The notes beneath the pieces are model-generated. The model was not told the DNA's origin and made no database searches. It worked only from the letters and a program-made list of their open reading frames with translations. The translations under genes were made by a program, and so were the position numbers. Below, piece after piece: positions 43,049 through 51,628 of a stretch of 64,000 nucleotides of DNA (within the stretch, counting starts at the first letter, position 1; the number at the start of each line of letters is the position of its first letter). The DNA is from CALMEC01 sp963765105 (lineage in GTDB: Bacteria; Actinomycetota; Thermoleophilia; Miltoncostaeales; Miltoncostaeaceae): contig CAVXUW010000004.1 in the NCBI GenBank assembly GCA_963765105.1, positions 1,178,001 to 1,242,000 on the forward strand, written 5' to 3'.

Positions 43049-44317
43049 GTGAGCGATATCGCGCCGCGCGTCGGCGTTGTGGGCATGGGATATGTGGGGT
43101 TGCCGCTTGCGGCGACTCTTGCCGAGGCCGGCGTTCCGGTCATCGGGCTCGACAGCGTCCAATCCAAAGTTGACGCCCTCAACCGGGGCGAGTCGTACAT
43201 CGAAGACGTCTCCAACGAACGCTTCGCACCCCTCGTCGAGAAGGGCCTGGTCCGGGCCACCACCTCATGGGACGCGATGCGCAACGTCGAGACCGTCATC
43301 ATCTGCCTGCCCACGCCGCTCGATGAGCACCGTGAGCCCGACCTGTCGGCCGTGCTGGGCGCAGCCGAAAGCATGTCGCAGCGCCTACGCGCCGGGCAGC
43401 TTGTGGTGCTTGAGAGCACTACCTACCCGGGCACCACACGCGATGAGCTCGGACCGGTTCTGGAGCGCTCGGGGCTCGTGGCCGGCAAGGACTTTCACCT
43501 CGCGTTCTCGCCCGAACGGGTCGACCCCGGCCGGGTCGACTTCACCACGCGCACCACTCCCAAAGTGGTGGGGGGCTTGACGGCCGAATGCACGCGGCGC
43601 GCGATGGAGGTCTACGGCGCGTGCTGCGACAACCTCGTCGCGGTCTCCACACCTGAGATCGCCGAGATGACGAAGCTGCTGGAGAACATCTTCCGCAGCG
43701 TCAACATCGCCCTGGTGAACGAGATGGCCATGTTGTGTGACCGCATGAACATCGACGTCTGGGAAGTCATCGATGCGGCCGCCACCAAGCCGTTCGGCTT
43801 CATGCCGTTTCGCCCGGGCCCCGGCCTCGGCGGGCACTGCATCCCCATCGACCCCTTCTACCTCACCTGGAAGGCCCGCGAGTTCGAGTTCCACACGGAG
43901 TTCATCGAGCTGGCCGGAAAGATCAACTCGCAGATGCCGGCGTTCTGCGTCAACAAGGTCTCGCGCGCGCTCAACAGTCGACGCAAGCCACTGAACGGCA
44001 GCAGTGTCCTGGTGATCGGCGCGGCCTACAAGGCCGACGTCAACGACATGCGCGAGAGCCCCGCGCTCAAGGTGATCGATCTGTTGCTCGACGAGGGTGC
44101 GCAAGTCTCCTACCACGACCCGCACGTGCCGCAGCTGGTGAAGAAAGGCATGTCGAGCGTGGAGCTCACGGCCGAGACGCTGCGCGCCACCGATGCCGTT
44201 GCCGTCGTGACGCCCCACTCCAGCATCAACTGGAACCTGGTGGCCGACGAGTCACCGCTGGTGGTCGACTTCCGCAATGTGGTGCCCGCCGGCAACGGCA
44301 ACGTGTGGAAGCTGTGA
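43049..44317 (+). CDS. UDP-N-acetyl-D-glucosamine 6-dehydrogenase (WbpA-like)
   Basis: A 422-residue nucleotide-sugar dehydrogenase that oxidises C6 of a UDP-HexNAc to the uronic acid with two NAD+. Visible: the Rossmann GVVGMGYVGLPLAATLAEAG, ICLPTPLDEHREPDLSAV, ESTTYPGTTRDELGP, SPERVDPGR and the catalytic-Cys block GPGLGGHCIPIDPFYLTWKA. The last block matches WbpA-type UDP-GlcNAc dehydrogenases more than Ugd. GTG at 43049 is preferred over a TTG at 43031. It overlaps the oxidoreductase gene by four bases. Confidence 0.9.
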   Translation: MSDIAPRVGVVGMGYVGLPLAATLAEAGVPVIGLDSVQSKVDALNRGESYIEDVSNERFAPLVEKGLVRATTSWDAMRNVETVIICLPTPLDEHREPDLSAVLGAAESMSQRLRAGQLVVLESTTYPGTTRDELGPVLERSGLVAGKDFHLAFSPERVDPGRVDFTTRTTPKVVGGLTAECTRRAMEVYGACCDNLVAVSTPEIAEMTKLLENIFRSVNIALVNEMAMLCDRMNIDVWEVIDAAATKPFGFMPFRPGPGLGGHCIPIDPFYLTWKAREFEFHTEFIELAGKINSQMPAFCVNKVSRALNSRRKPLNGSSVLVIGAAYKADVNDMRESPALKVIDLLLDEGAQVSYHDPHVPQLVKKGMSSVELTAETLRATDAVAVVTPHSSINWNLVADESPLVVDFRNVVPAGNGNVWKL

Positions 44318-45336
44318 GCACCGTGCGACTCGGTGTGGTGGGACTCAACTACTGGGGTCCCAACCTTGCGCGCAACTTTGACCGGCTAGCCGGGTGCGAT
44401 CTGGCCTGGTGCTGCGACCTCGATGAGAAGATCCTCGACCGCCACCGCGGCGCCTTTCCCAACACATCGTTCACCCAGGACCTCGACGAACTGCTCGGCG
44501 ATGACACCCTCGACGCCGTCGTCATCGCCACCTCGGTGCCCACGCACGCCGCGCTCGCCTGCCGTGCGCTCGAGGCCGGCAAACACGTATTCGTCGAGAA
44601 GCCCCTGGCACTTACCGCCGCCGATGCGCGCCGGGTGACCGACCTGGCCGCGTCGACCGGCAAAATCGCCATGGTCGATCACCTGCTCGTCTATCACCCC
44701 GGCCTGCGCGCCATGAAGGAGCTCGTCTCCGGTGGCGAGTTGGGCGACGAGATCTACTACATGTACGGCAACCGCCAGAACCTGGGCATCGTCCGTCCCG
44801 ACGAGAACGCCCTGTGGAGCCTCGGTCCGCATGACATCTCGGTGATGATCTGGCTCGCCGGCGAACGACCCACCGAGGTCGCCGCATGGGGGCAGTCGTA
44901 TCTGCAGGAGGGCGTGGAGGACGTGGTGTTCGGCAACCTCCGTTTCCCATCCGGCGTCACCGGCCACCTGCACCTGTCGTGGCTCGACCCGCACAAGATG
45001 CGCAAGATGACGGTGATCGGCTCCAAACGCATGGTGGTGTTCGACGACATGGAAACCGAACGCAAGCTCACGATCTACGACAAGGGCCCCATCCCCCACA
45101 CCGCCACGTACGGTGAGTACATTCAGGTGCGCTCCGGCGACATCCACATCCCGAAGATCGATGGCACGGAGCCGCTGAAGCTCGTGTGCGAACACTTTGT
45201 GGATTGCATCGCCAACGGCACCGCTCCGCTGTCAGATGCCGCCGCGGGCTTGGCTGTCGTTGAGGTGTTGGAAGGCATGACCGAGTCGCTCGCCAACTCC
45301 GGCCGCCCAGTGAGCCTTGCGGGAGGCAGCGCATGA
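44314..45336 (+). CDS. Gfo/Idh/MocA oxidoreductase (WbpB/WlbA-like)
   Basis: A 340-residue NAD-dependent dehydrogenase. The N-terminal Rossmann fold starts VRLGVVGLNYWGPNLARNFD, with the catalytic KP dyad in HVFVEKPLALTAADARRV and the substrate-domain MVDHLLVYHPGLRAMKELVS. In the Wbp/Wlb pathway the homologue oxidises C3 of UDP-GlcNAcA, preparing it for transamination. Linked by GTGA overlap to the dehydrogenase, it fits that role; the aminotransferase expected next is not here. Confidence 0.85.
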   Translation: MSTVRLGVVGLNYWGPNLARNFDRLAGCDLAWCCDLDEKILDRHRGAFPNTSFTQDLDELLGDDTLDAVVIATSVPTHAALACRALEAGKHVFVEKPLALTAADARRVTDLAASTGKIAMVDHLLVYHPGLRAMKELVSGGELGDEIYYMYGNRQNLGIVRPDENALWSLGPHDISVMIWLAGERPTEVAAWGQSYLQEGVEDVVFGNLRFPSGVTGHLHLSWLDPHKMRKMTVIGSKRMVVFDDMETERKLTIYDKGPIPHTATYGEYIQVRSGDIHIPKIDGTEPLKLVCEHFVDCIANGTAPLSDAAAGLAVVEVLEGMTESLANSGRPVSLAGGSA

Positions 45337-45415
45337 GCCCCAGCCGCCGAGGATGTTTGAGGCGCCCCGCAGGTGCAACGAATCGGCCGCCGAAGTGCCG
45401 TATCCGAGGAGGCGT

Positions 45416-46111
45416 ATGAGCCGCGAGAACTTCGTGATGGGCGAGGGCGTCGAGCTTGGCGCCGAGGTTGAGATCGGCGCAAACGTCGTCATCCACGCGG
45501 GCACCGTCATCGGTGACCGGTGCGTGATCCAGGACAATGTCGTCATCGGCAAGCAACCGCGGCTCGGAAAGAAGTCGACGGCCAAACGCGATCCGACGGC
45601 ACCCACCCGCATCGGCTCCGGCACGGCGATCTGCGCCGGCACCGTCATCTTCGCCGGGTCGGTCATCGGCGACGACTGCGTGATGGGCGACCAGGTCGCC
45701 ATCCGCGAACGCGTCGTCATCGGCAACAACGTCATCGTTGGCCGTGGCAGCCTCGTGGAGAACGACACCACCATCGGCGACCACACCAAGATTCAGGCGA
45801 ACGTCTACATCACCGCCTACAGCACCCTCGAGGAGCACGTGTTCATCGCCCCGTGCGTGGCGACGACCAACGACAACTACATGGGACGCACCGAGGCGCG
45901 TTTCGGCACGATCAAGGGCCCGACCATCCGCCGCGGCGCCCGCGTGGGCGGAGCGTGCATCATCCTTCCCGGCATCGAAATCGGCGCCGAAGCATTCATC
46001 GCTGCCGGCGCTCTCGTCACCAAAGATGTGCCCGCCGGCAAGCTCGTGGCTGGCCTCCCGGCGCGGGTTTGGCGGGACGTTCCTGCCGAAGAGCTACTCG
46101 AGAACCAGTAA
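45416..46111 (+). CDS. Hexapeptide-repeat N-acetyltransferase (WbpD/WlbB-like)
   Basis: A 231-residue left-handed beta-helix acyltransferase. Hexapeptide units run through most of the protein (for example ANVVIHAGTVIGDRCVIQDN and RIGSGTAICAGTVIFAGSVI), and the C-terminus is LVAGLPARVWRDVPAEEL. In context it should N-acetylate a 3-amino UDP-sugar uronate. GAGGAGG lies 5 bases before the ATG at 45416. An 80-base gap separates it from the oxidoreductase. Confidence 0.85.
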   Translation: MSRENFVMGEGVELGAEVEIGANVVIHAGTVIGDRCVIQDNVVIGKQPRLGKKSTAKRDPTAPTRIGSGTAICAGTVIFAGSVIGDDCVMGDQVAIRERVVIGNNVIVGRGSLVENDTTIGDHTKIQANVYITAYSTLEEHVFIAPCVATTNDNYMGRTEARFGTIKGPTIRRGARVGGACIILPGIEIGAEAFIAAGALVTKDVPAGKLVAGLPARVWRDVPAEELLENQ

Positions 46112-46340
46112 CTCGGCCCGAAGGGGCAATCCCCCGACGGAGCGCCCAAAGGGGCAAAACCCAGGAATGATCGCGAGAAACGCTGCTTCCACGGGCCAAA
46201 AAACCTCAAACGATTTTCATCCGTCTTGGGTAGTTGCGCTCGTTGCAAGGTGGTAGCGTCCGCCGCAACTGATCGGCTCTCAGTGTGCTTTTTTGGGGTT
46301 GGGGTGCCGATTGCAACAGGCTACGAGGAGAACACTCAAC

Positions 46341-47657
46341 ATGAAGCGTGGTCGTTTGACCATCCTGTCGATCGCATTGCTTGCCGCTTTTGGGCTCGTA
46401 ATGGTCGGCTGCGGCGGTGACGACGATGGGGGATCAGGTGGCGGCGGCGGTAGCGTCGAGGCCCTTCCCGCATCGGCCTGTCCCGGCGCCATCGTCAAGG
46501 GGGATGCAGACCCCGATTACCTCATCGTCTCCGACCTGCCGCTGCAGGGTGCATCGCGTCCGCAGACCGAGCAGATGGTTGAGGCGATTAAGTTCATCCT
46601 GAAACAACGCAACTACAAGGCCGGCGACAAGAACATCGGTTTCCAGTCCTGTGACGACGCAACGGCCCAGGCCGCGTCGTGGGACCCGGCGAAGTGCAAG
46701 TCAAACGCCGAGGCCTATGCGGCCAACGCAAAGGTGCTCGGAATCATCGGTACGTTCAACTCCGGTTGCGCCAAGGTCGTGATCCCGATCGTTAACCCGG
46801 AAGGGATCGCAATGATCAGCCCGGCCAACACCTACGTCGGCCTGACGCAGGGTGGTCCGGTTGAAGCCGGTGAACCCGCCAAGTATTACCCCAGCGGCAA
46901 GCGTAACTACGCGCGTGTCGTGGCCGCCGACAACTTCCAGGGTCCCGCTCTCGCGACGTTCGCGCAGAAGCAGGGCACAAAGAAGGTGTACGTCCTCAAC
47001 GACGGTCAGCTCTACGGCGCCGGTCTCGCGAAGAATTTCGTGGCGGCCGCCAAGAAGCTCAACATCGAGGTCGTGGGTGACGCCAAGTGGGACATCAAGG
47101 CCACCAGCTACGAACCGCTTGGCGGCAAGATCAAGGCCTCCGGTGCCGACTCGGTGATGATCGCCGGTATCGTCGACAACCAGGGCGGCAAGCTGGTCAA
47201 GGACCTGCGCGCCGTGCTCGGAGCCGACGCCAAGATGTACGCACCAGATGGATTCACCCCGGTCGAGTCGGTCGTCAAGGACGCCGGTAAGGCCGCGGAG
47301 AACGTCTACGTCAGCGTCGCCGGTCCGCCGGTTGACCAGCTCACCGGCAAGGGCAAGACCTTCGTCGACGATTTCGGCGCAACCCTCGGTGGCAAGCCCG
47401 TCGAGCCGTACGCCGCATACGCGGCACAGTCGGCGGAGATCCTGATGGACGCCGTCGCGGCGTCCGACGGGACACGTCAGAGCGTCGTCGATGCCATGTT
47501 CAAGACCCAGGTCACGGACGGCATCCTCGGTTCGTTCAACCTCGACACCAACGGTGACACCACCGCCGGTGGCGTCACGATCTACCAGATCAAGGGCGGC
47601 AAGAGCACAACCGTTGAGGTTGTGACCCCCGCTGCGGAACTGATCGACAAGGGCTAA
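46341..47657 (+). CDS. Branched-chain amino-acid-type ABC substrate-binding lipoprotein
   Basis: A 438-residue lipoprotein. The signal peptide LTILSIALLAAFGLVMVGCG ends at a lipobox Cys (residue 24), followed by a Gly/Asp-rich linker and a type I periplasmic-binding fold. Domain landmarks are YLIVSDLPLQGASRPQTEQM, IGTFNSGCAKVVIPIVN, MISPANTYVGLTQGGPVEA, KVYVLNDGQLYGAGLAKNF and YAAYAAQSAEILMDAV. It delivers Leu/Ile/Val or a related small ligand to the LivHMGF transporter encoded downstream. GAGGAG precedes the ATG by 9 bases. Confidence 0.9.
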   Translation: MKRGRLTILSIALLAAFGLVMVGCGGDDDGGSGGGGGSVEALPASACPGAIVKGDADPDYLIVSDLPLQGASRPQTEQMVEAIKFILKQRNYKAGDKNIGFQSCDDATAQAASWDPAKCKSNAEAYAANAKVLGIIGTFNSGCAKVVIPIVNPEGIAMISPANTYVGLTQGGPVEAGEPAKYYPSGKRNYARVVAADNFQGPALATFAQKQGTKKVYVLNDGQLYGAGLAKNFVAAAKKLNIEVVGDAKWDIKATSYEPLGGKIKASGADSVMIAGIVDNQGGKLVKDLRAVLGADAKMYAPDGFTPVESVVKDAGKAAENVYVSVAGPPVDQLTGKGKTFVDDFGATLGGKPVEPYAAYAAQSAEILMDAVAASDGTRQSVVDAMFKTQVTDGILGSFNLDTNGDTTAGGVTIYQIKGGKSTTVEVVTPAAELIDKG

Positions 47658-47673
47658 CAACCCGACTGGTGAG

Positions 47674-47701
47674 AACGAGGGGGGCTCCGGCCCCCCTCGT
47701 T
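47674..47701 (+). terminator. Strong hairpin between substrate-binding protein and permease genes
   Basis: AACGAGGGGGG and CCCCCCTCGTT form a perfect 11-bp stem around CTCCGG. It lies 17 bases after the stop of the binding-protein gene, with no U-tract. It probably acts as a partial terminator or an mRNA-stabilising 3' end, so that the binding protein is made in excess over the membrane subunits. Confidence 0.7.
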
Positions 47702-47719
47702 ACCGGTCACCCTCCTGCC

Positions 47720-48787
47720 GTGTCCACAACCGCACCCCCGACGAATCGCACCAACTGGCTGGCCGGACGTTCACGTCCGTCAGTTCCGGGCCTCATCAGC
47801 CTTGCGCTCGTCGCCATGGTTCTCTTGTGGCTTGTCGTCAACTTCATCGACGGGCCCGCGAACTTCCTCAGCGTCGCGCTCATTGGCGTGACCTATGGCG
47901 CCCTCTATGGGCTCATCTCTCTGGGGTACACACTTGTCTACGGCATCCTGGAGCTGATCAACTTCGCCCACGGCGACCTCTTCATGCTGAGCGGGCTCTT
48001 CGCATCCATCTTCTTGATCGACGTTTTCGGCGTTGCTGGCGGCGGGAAGTCATTCGTCGTCGTACTGCTCGTCCTTGTGCTGGTCATTATCTTGGCCGCA
48101 ACGTTCGGAGCAACGATAAATGTCGGCATTGAGCTCATTGCCTACCGGCGACTGCGAAACGCGCCTCGCCTCGCCCCGTTGATCACCGCAGTCGCCATGT
48201 CATTCATTCTTCAGGGCATTGGGCTCGCCGTCTTTGGCTCGAGACCGACGACCACCAACCAGCTGGTGTCCGAGGAAAAGGTCTTTGACATTTCCGGCGT
48301 CTCCATCACCTGGAACAAGCTCGTCATCATCCTCACAGCGATTCCTGTCCTCGTCGGTCTGGTGTGGTTGGTTCAGAAGACCCGCCAGGGCAAGGCCATG
48401 CGGGCCGTCGCCCAAGACATGCAAGCCGCGTCAATGATGGGCATCAACGTCAACCGCACGATTTCGTTCACCTTCGCGCTCGGTGGAGCGTTGGCCGGCA
48501 TCGCCGGTGTGCTGTGGATGATCTTCCCCAGCAGCATGCGTTTCGACACCGGTTTCCAGGTCGGTCTCATTGCGTTCACCGCCGCCGTGCTGGGTGGCAT
48601 TGGCAACCTGCAGGGCGCCGTCCTCGGCTCCCTCGTGATCGGAATGATCCAGGCGTTCAACGAGGGCCTCTCGATCGGCGCCCCCGGTAGCACCTGGACT
48701 CAGTCGATTGTCTTCAGCATCCTCATTCTCATTCTGGTCTTCCGCCCCGAGGGCCTCCTCGGCGAACGCACGCCGGAGGGTCAGTAA
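47720..48787 (+). CDS. livH: Branched-chain amino-acid ABC permease LivH-like
   Basis: A 355-residue permease with about eight helices. The LivH hallmarks are IGVTYGALYGLISLGYTLVY, GILELINFAHGDLFMLSGLF and TRQGKAMRAVAQDMQAASMM (the ATPase-coupling loop). VLGGIGNLQGAVLGSLVIGM lies near the end. The GTG at 47720 is preferred because an earlier in-frame start at 47669 would lie inside the hairpin region. Confidence 0.92.
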   Translation: MSTTAPPTNRTNWLAGRSRPSVPGLISLALVAMVLLWLVVNFIDGPANFLSVALIGVTYGALYGLISLGYTLVYGILELINFAHGDLFMLSGLFASIFLIDVFGVAGGGKSFVVVLLVLVLVIILAATFGATINVGIELIAYRRLRNAPRLAPLITAVAMSFILQGIGLAVFGSRPTTTNQLVSEEKVFDISGVSITWNKLVIILTAIPVLVGLVWLVQKTRQGKAMRAVAQDMQAASMMGINVNRTISFTFALGGALAGIAGVLWMIFPSSMRFDTGFQVGLIAFTAAVLGGIGNLQGAVLGSLVIGMIQAFNEGLSIGAPGSTWTQSIVFSILILILVFRPEGLLGERTPEGQ

Positions 48788-50026
48788 ATGGCCAACGCTT
48801 TCCAGGACGCGTTCTCGCAGGTGGGCAGTGCTTGGCGCCGCATTCCCCACCCCGTCCGCCGGTATGTGATCCCCGCGGGGCTACTCTTTTTGGCCGTTAC
48901 GTACCCCTACTGGAACGGCTGGTTTGACGACCTTCCGTTCATTGGCCGCTACGTCCCGGGCACGAACTTCGTGGTGGAAATGCTCATCTTCACCATGATG
49001 GCCGTCAGCTTGAACGTCGTGGTGGGTTACGCGGGGCTCCTCGACCTCGGCTACGTCGCCTTCTACGCCATCGGTGCGTACTCGGTTGCCATCTTTGCCT
49101 CGACCCAGTTTGGCGGCACCAACGAGGTACCCAAGACACTCCGGTTCTTGACGGTTGCGTCGAAGGAGCTCCCCGGAGTCCATATCTCGATCTGGCTGCT
49201 TCTGATCTACGCCGCGGTGGTCACGGCAATTCTCGGTGTCCTCATCGGTTTGCCGACGCTACGACTCCGCGGGGACTACCTCGCCATCGTCACCCTCGGC
49301 TTCGGTGAGATCCTCCCGCAGATCGCCCGCAACGGCGACAACCTGTTCGGGACCGGGTTCAACCTCACTGGTGGGCCATCGGGAATCACTCCAGTGGACA
49401 CTCCCGGCTTCGGCAAGACCCTGAGCGATGCCACCGCCGGGATACTCCCCGCGAACTTTGGCGGCGAGACCCGCGAAATCAGAAACCGACTCTTCTTCTG
49501 GACCGCACTTGCGCTCTTGCTGCTCACCGTGTTCTGTTGCACACGTTTGCGTGTCTCACGATTGGGACGCGCGTGGGTGGCCATTCGCGAAGACGAGACG
49601 GCCGCAGCGGCGATGGGCATTCCGTTGATGCGGACCAAGACCTGGGCGTATGCGGTCGGCGCGTTCTTCGGCGGCCTCGCCGGAGGCTTTTACGCCAGCT
49701 TCAAGAGCGCCGCATTCGCGGAGGACTTCTTCTTCCAGCTGTCAATCTTCATCCTCGCCATGGTCATCCTGGGAGGAATGGGGAACGTCTGGGGCGTGAT
49801 CGTCGGCGCACTGTTCCTGTCATACCTCGACCGCTTCGGCATCTCGACGATCGGTGCGCACGTCAACGAAACCTTCGGCACGAGTTTTGAGGTGCCCAAG
49901 TACACGTTCATGATCTTCGGAATCGTGCTGCTCGTGGTGATGCTGTTCCGGCCGGAAGGACTCTTCCCTGAAGCCCGACGCAAAGCTGAGTTCAAGGAAG
50001 CTCGCGAGACGGAGGAGGTCATTTGA
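48788..50026 (+). CDS. livM: Branched-chain amino-acid ABC permease LivM-like
   Basis: A 412-residue permease, longer than LivH by an N-terminal helix pair. Typical LivM segments are MMAVSLNVVVGYAGLLDLGY, VAFYAIGAYSVAIFAS, LRLRGDYLAIVTLGFGEILP, GRAWVAIREDETAAAAMGIP (coupling loop) and AMVILGGMGNVWGVIVGALF. It directly follows livH and ends TGATG into livG, so all four transporter genes are co-translated. Confidence 0.93.
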   Translation: MANAFQDAFSQVGSAWRRIPHPVRRYVIPAGLLFLAVTYPYWNGWFDDLPFIGRYVPGTNFVVEMLIFTMMAVSLNVVVGYAGLLDLGYVAFYAIGAYSVAIFASTQFGGTNEVPKTLRFLTVASKELPGVHISIWLLLIYAAVVTAILGVLIGLPTLRLRGDYLAIVTLGFGEILPQIARNGDNLFGTGFNLTGGPSGITPVDTPGFGKTLSDATAGILPANFGGETREIRNRLFFWTALALLLLTVFCCTRLRVSRLGRAWVAIREDETAAAAMGIPLMRTKTWAYAVGAFFGGLAGGFYASFKSAAFAEDFFFQLSIFILAMVILGGMGNVWGVIVGALFLSYLDRFGISTIGAHVNETFGTSFEVPKYTFMIFGIVLLVVMLFRPEGLFPEARRKAEFKEARETEEVI

Positions 50027-50868
50027 TGGACGACGACCCTGCCGTCGCATTCGAGCCGAAGGAGCCAGCGCCCGTGGCGGCCGAGGATCTGATGGAAGGC
50101 AACATCCTGGTGGCCGCAAACATCCGCAAGGAATTCGGTGGGCTTGTCGCCACAAACGACGTCACCTTCACCATTCCCGAGAAGAAGATCGTGAGCCTCA
50201 TCGGGCCTAACGGCGCCGGCAAGACAACGTTTTTCAACATGCTCACGGGCGTATACACCCCCACTTCCGGGTCGATCATTTTCAACGGTGATGAGATCAA
50301 CGGTAAGCCACCGCACGCGATTACGAAGCTGGGAATCGGCCGCACCTTCCAGAACATCCGGCTGTTCGGACAGATGACCGCGTTGGAGAACACGCTGGTC
50401 GGCATGCACTGTCGGCTCAAGACTGGTGTTCTCGGGGGCATCTTCCACACACCGCGGGTGAAGCGCGAGGAACGAGAGGCCGAGGACAAGGCACGCGAGT
50501 TGCTGAGCTTCGTCGGGCTCTCCGGCGTCGACAATGAGTGGGCACGCAACCTGTCGTACGGCGATCAGCGTCGCCTTGAGGTTGCCCGGGCATTGGGAAC
50601 CGACCCAAAGCTCATTCTGCTCGACGAGCCGACGGCCGGAATGAACCCACAAGAGACCCACGACTTCGTCGGTTTCGTCCATCGTCTCCGCGACGATCTG
50701 GGTCTCACGGTGCTGCTCATCGAGCACGACATGAAGTTGGTCATGGGTGTGTCAGAGCGCGTGACGGTGCTCGACCACGGTGAAAAGATCGCCGAAGGCC
50801 TGCCCGGCGAGGTCACGAAGGACCCGCGTGTCGTTGAGGCCTACCTGGGCAAGGCGGCCGTGGGATGA
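50026..50868 (+). CDS. livG: Branched-chain amino-acid ABC ATPase LivG-like
   Basis: A 280-residue ATPase with Walker A GPNGAGKTTFFNMLTG, LivG-type IGRTFQNIRLFGQMTALENT, a variant signature LSYGDQRRLEVARAL, Walker B LILLDEPTAGMNPQE and the switch LLIEHDMKLVMGVSERV. A 25-residue acidic N-terminal extension is unusual. The ATG at 50026 overlaps the livM stop by one base and has GGAGGAGG 8 bases upstream. Confidence 0.93.
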   Translation: MDDDPAVAFEPKEPAPVAAEDLMEGNILVAANIRKEFGGLVATNDVTFTIPEKKIVSLIGPNGAGKTTFFNMLTGVYTPTSGSIIFNGDEINGKPPHAITKLGIGRTFQNIRLFGQMTALENTLVGMHCRLKTGVLGGIFHTPRVKREEREAEDKARELLSFVGLSGVDNEWARNLSYGDQRRLEVARALGTDPKLILLDEPTAGMNPQETHDFVGFVHRLRDDLGLTVLLIEHDMKLVMGVSERVTVLDHGEKIAEGLPGEVTKDPRVVEAYLGKAAVG

Positions 50869-51608
50869 GCACGTCGGTCGAAATGGCAAGCACGGACCTC
50901 ATCCTCGATGTCAAAGACATCCACACGTTCTATGGCTCGGTGCATGCCCTGAAGGGCGTGACCCTGCAGGTACGTGAGGGCGAAGTCGTCACGCTCATCG
51001 GCTCGAACGGCGCTGGGAAATCGACGACGCTGAGGTCGATCAACGGCATCAACAAGGCACGCAAGGGTCAGATCCTGTTCCGTGGCCGCGACATCACCGA
51101 GGCCCCGCCGCACGAGATCGTGTCGATGGGCATCTCGCAGTCACCGGAAGGGCGCCGCCTGTTCCCACGCATGTCGGTGCTCGAGAACCTCGAGATGGGC
51201 GCCTTCCAGCGCACCGACCGCGAGAATTTTCAGGAGGACCTCGACCGCGTTTACACCCTGTTCCCCCGGCTACACGAGCGGATGACCCAGAAGGCCGGAA
51301 CGCTCTCCGGTGGCGAGCAGCAGATGGTCGCGATGGGCCGCGCCCTCATGGCCCGACCGAAATTGTTGATGCTGGACGAACCGTCGATGGGCCTGGCCCC
51401 CATCTTTGTGGAACGGATCTTCGAGATCATCACCACGATCAATGAACAAGGCACCGCGATTCTGCTGGTCGAGCAGAACGCCCTGATGGCCCTCGACGTT
51501 GCCAGCCGCGGCTACGTGCTCCAGACCGGCCAGGTCGTGCTCTCGGGCGATGCCGAAAAACTTCGTACTGACGACGGGGTCCGTAAGCGCTACCTCGGCG
51601 AAGAGTAG
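50865..51608 (+). CDS. livF: Branched-chain amino-acid ABC ATPase LivF-like
   Basis: A 247-residue ATPase with Walker A GSNGAGKSTTLRSING, Q-loop ISQSPEGRRLFPRMSVLENL, signature LSGGEQQMVAMGRALM and Walker B LLMLDEPSMGLAPIFVERIF. The switch region is LLVEQNALMALDVASRGYVL (Gln in place of His is normal for LivF). It overlaps livG by four bases and closes the operon. Confidence 0.93.
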   Translation: MSTSVEMASTDLILDVKDIHTFYGSVHALKGVTLQVREGEVVTLIGSNGAGKSTTLRSINGINKARKGQILFRGRDITEAPPHEIVSMGISQSPEGRRLFPRMSVLENLEMGAFQRTDRENFQEDLDRVYTLFPRLHERMTQKAGTLSGGEQQMVAMGRALMARPKLLMLDEPSMGLAPIFVERIFEIITTINEQGTAILLVEQNALMALDVASRGYVLQTGQVVLSGDAEKLRTDDGVRKRYLGEE

Positions 51609-51628
51609 TTCTTTTCCATCGTTGCCCT

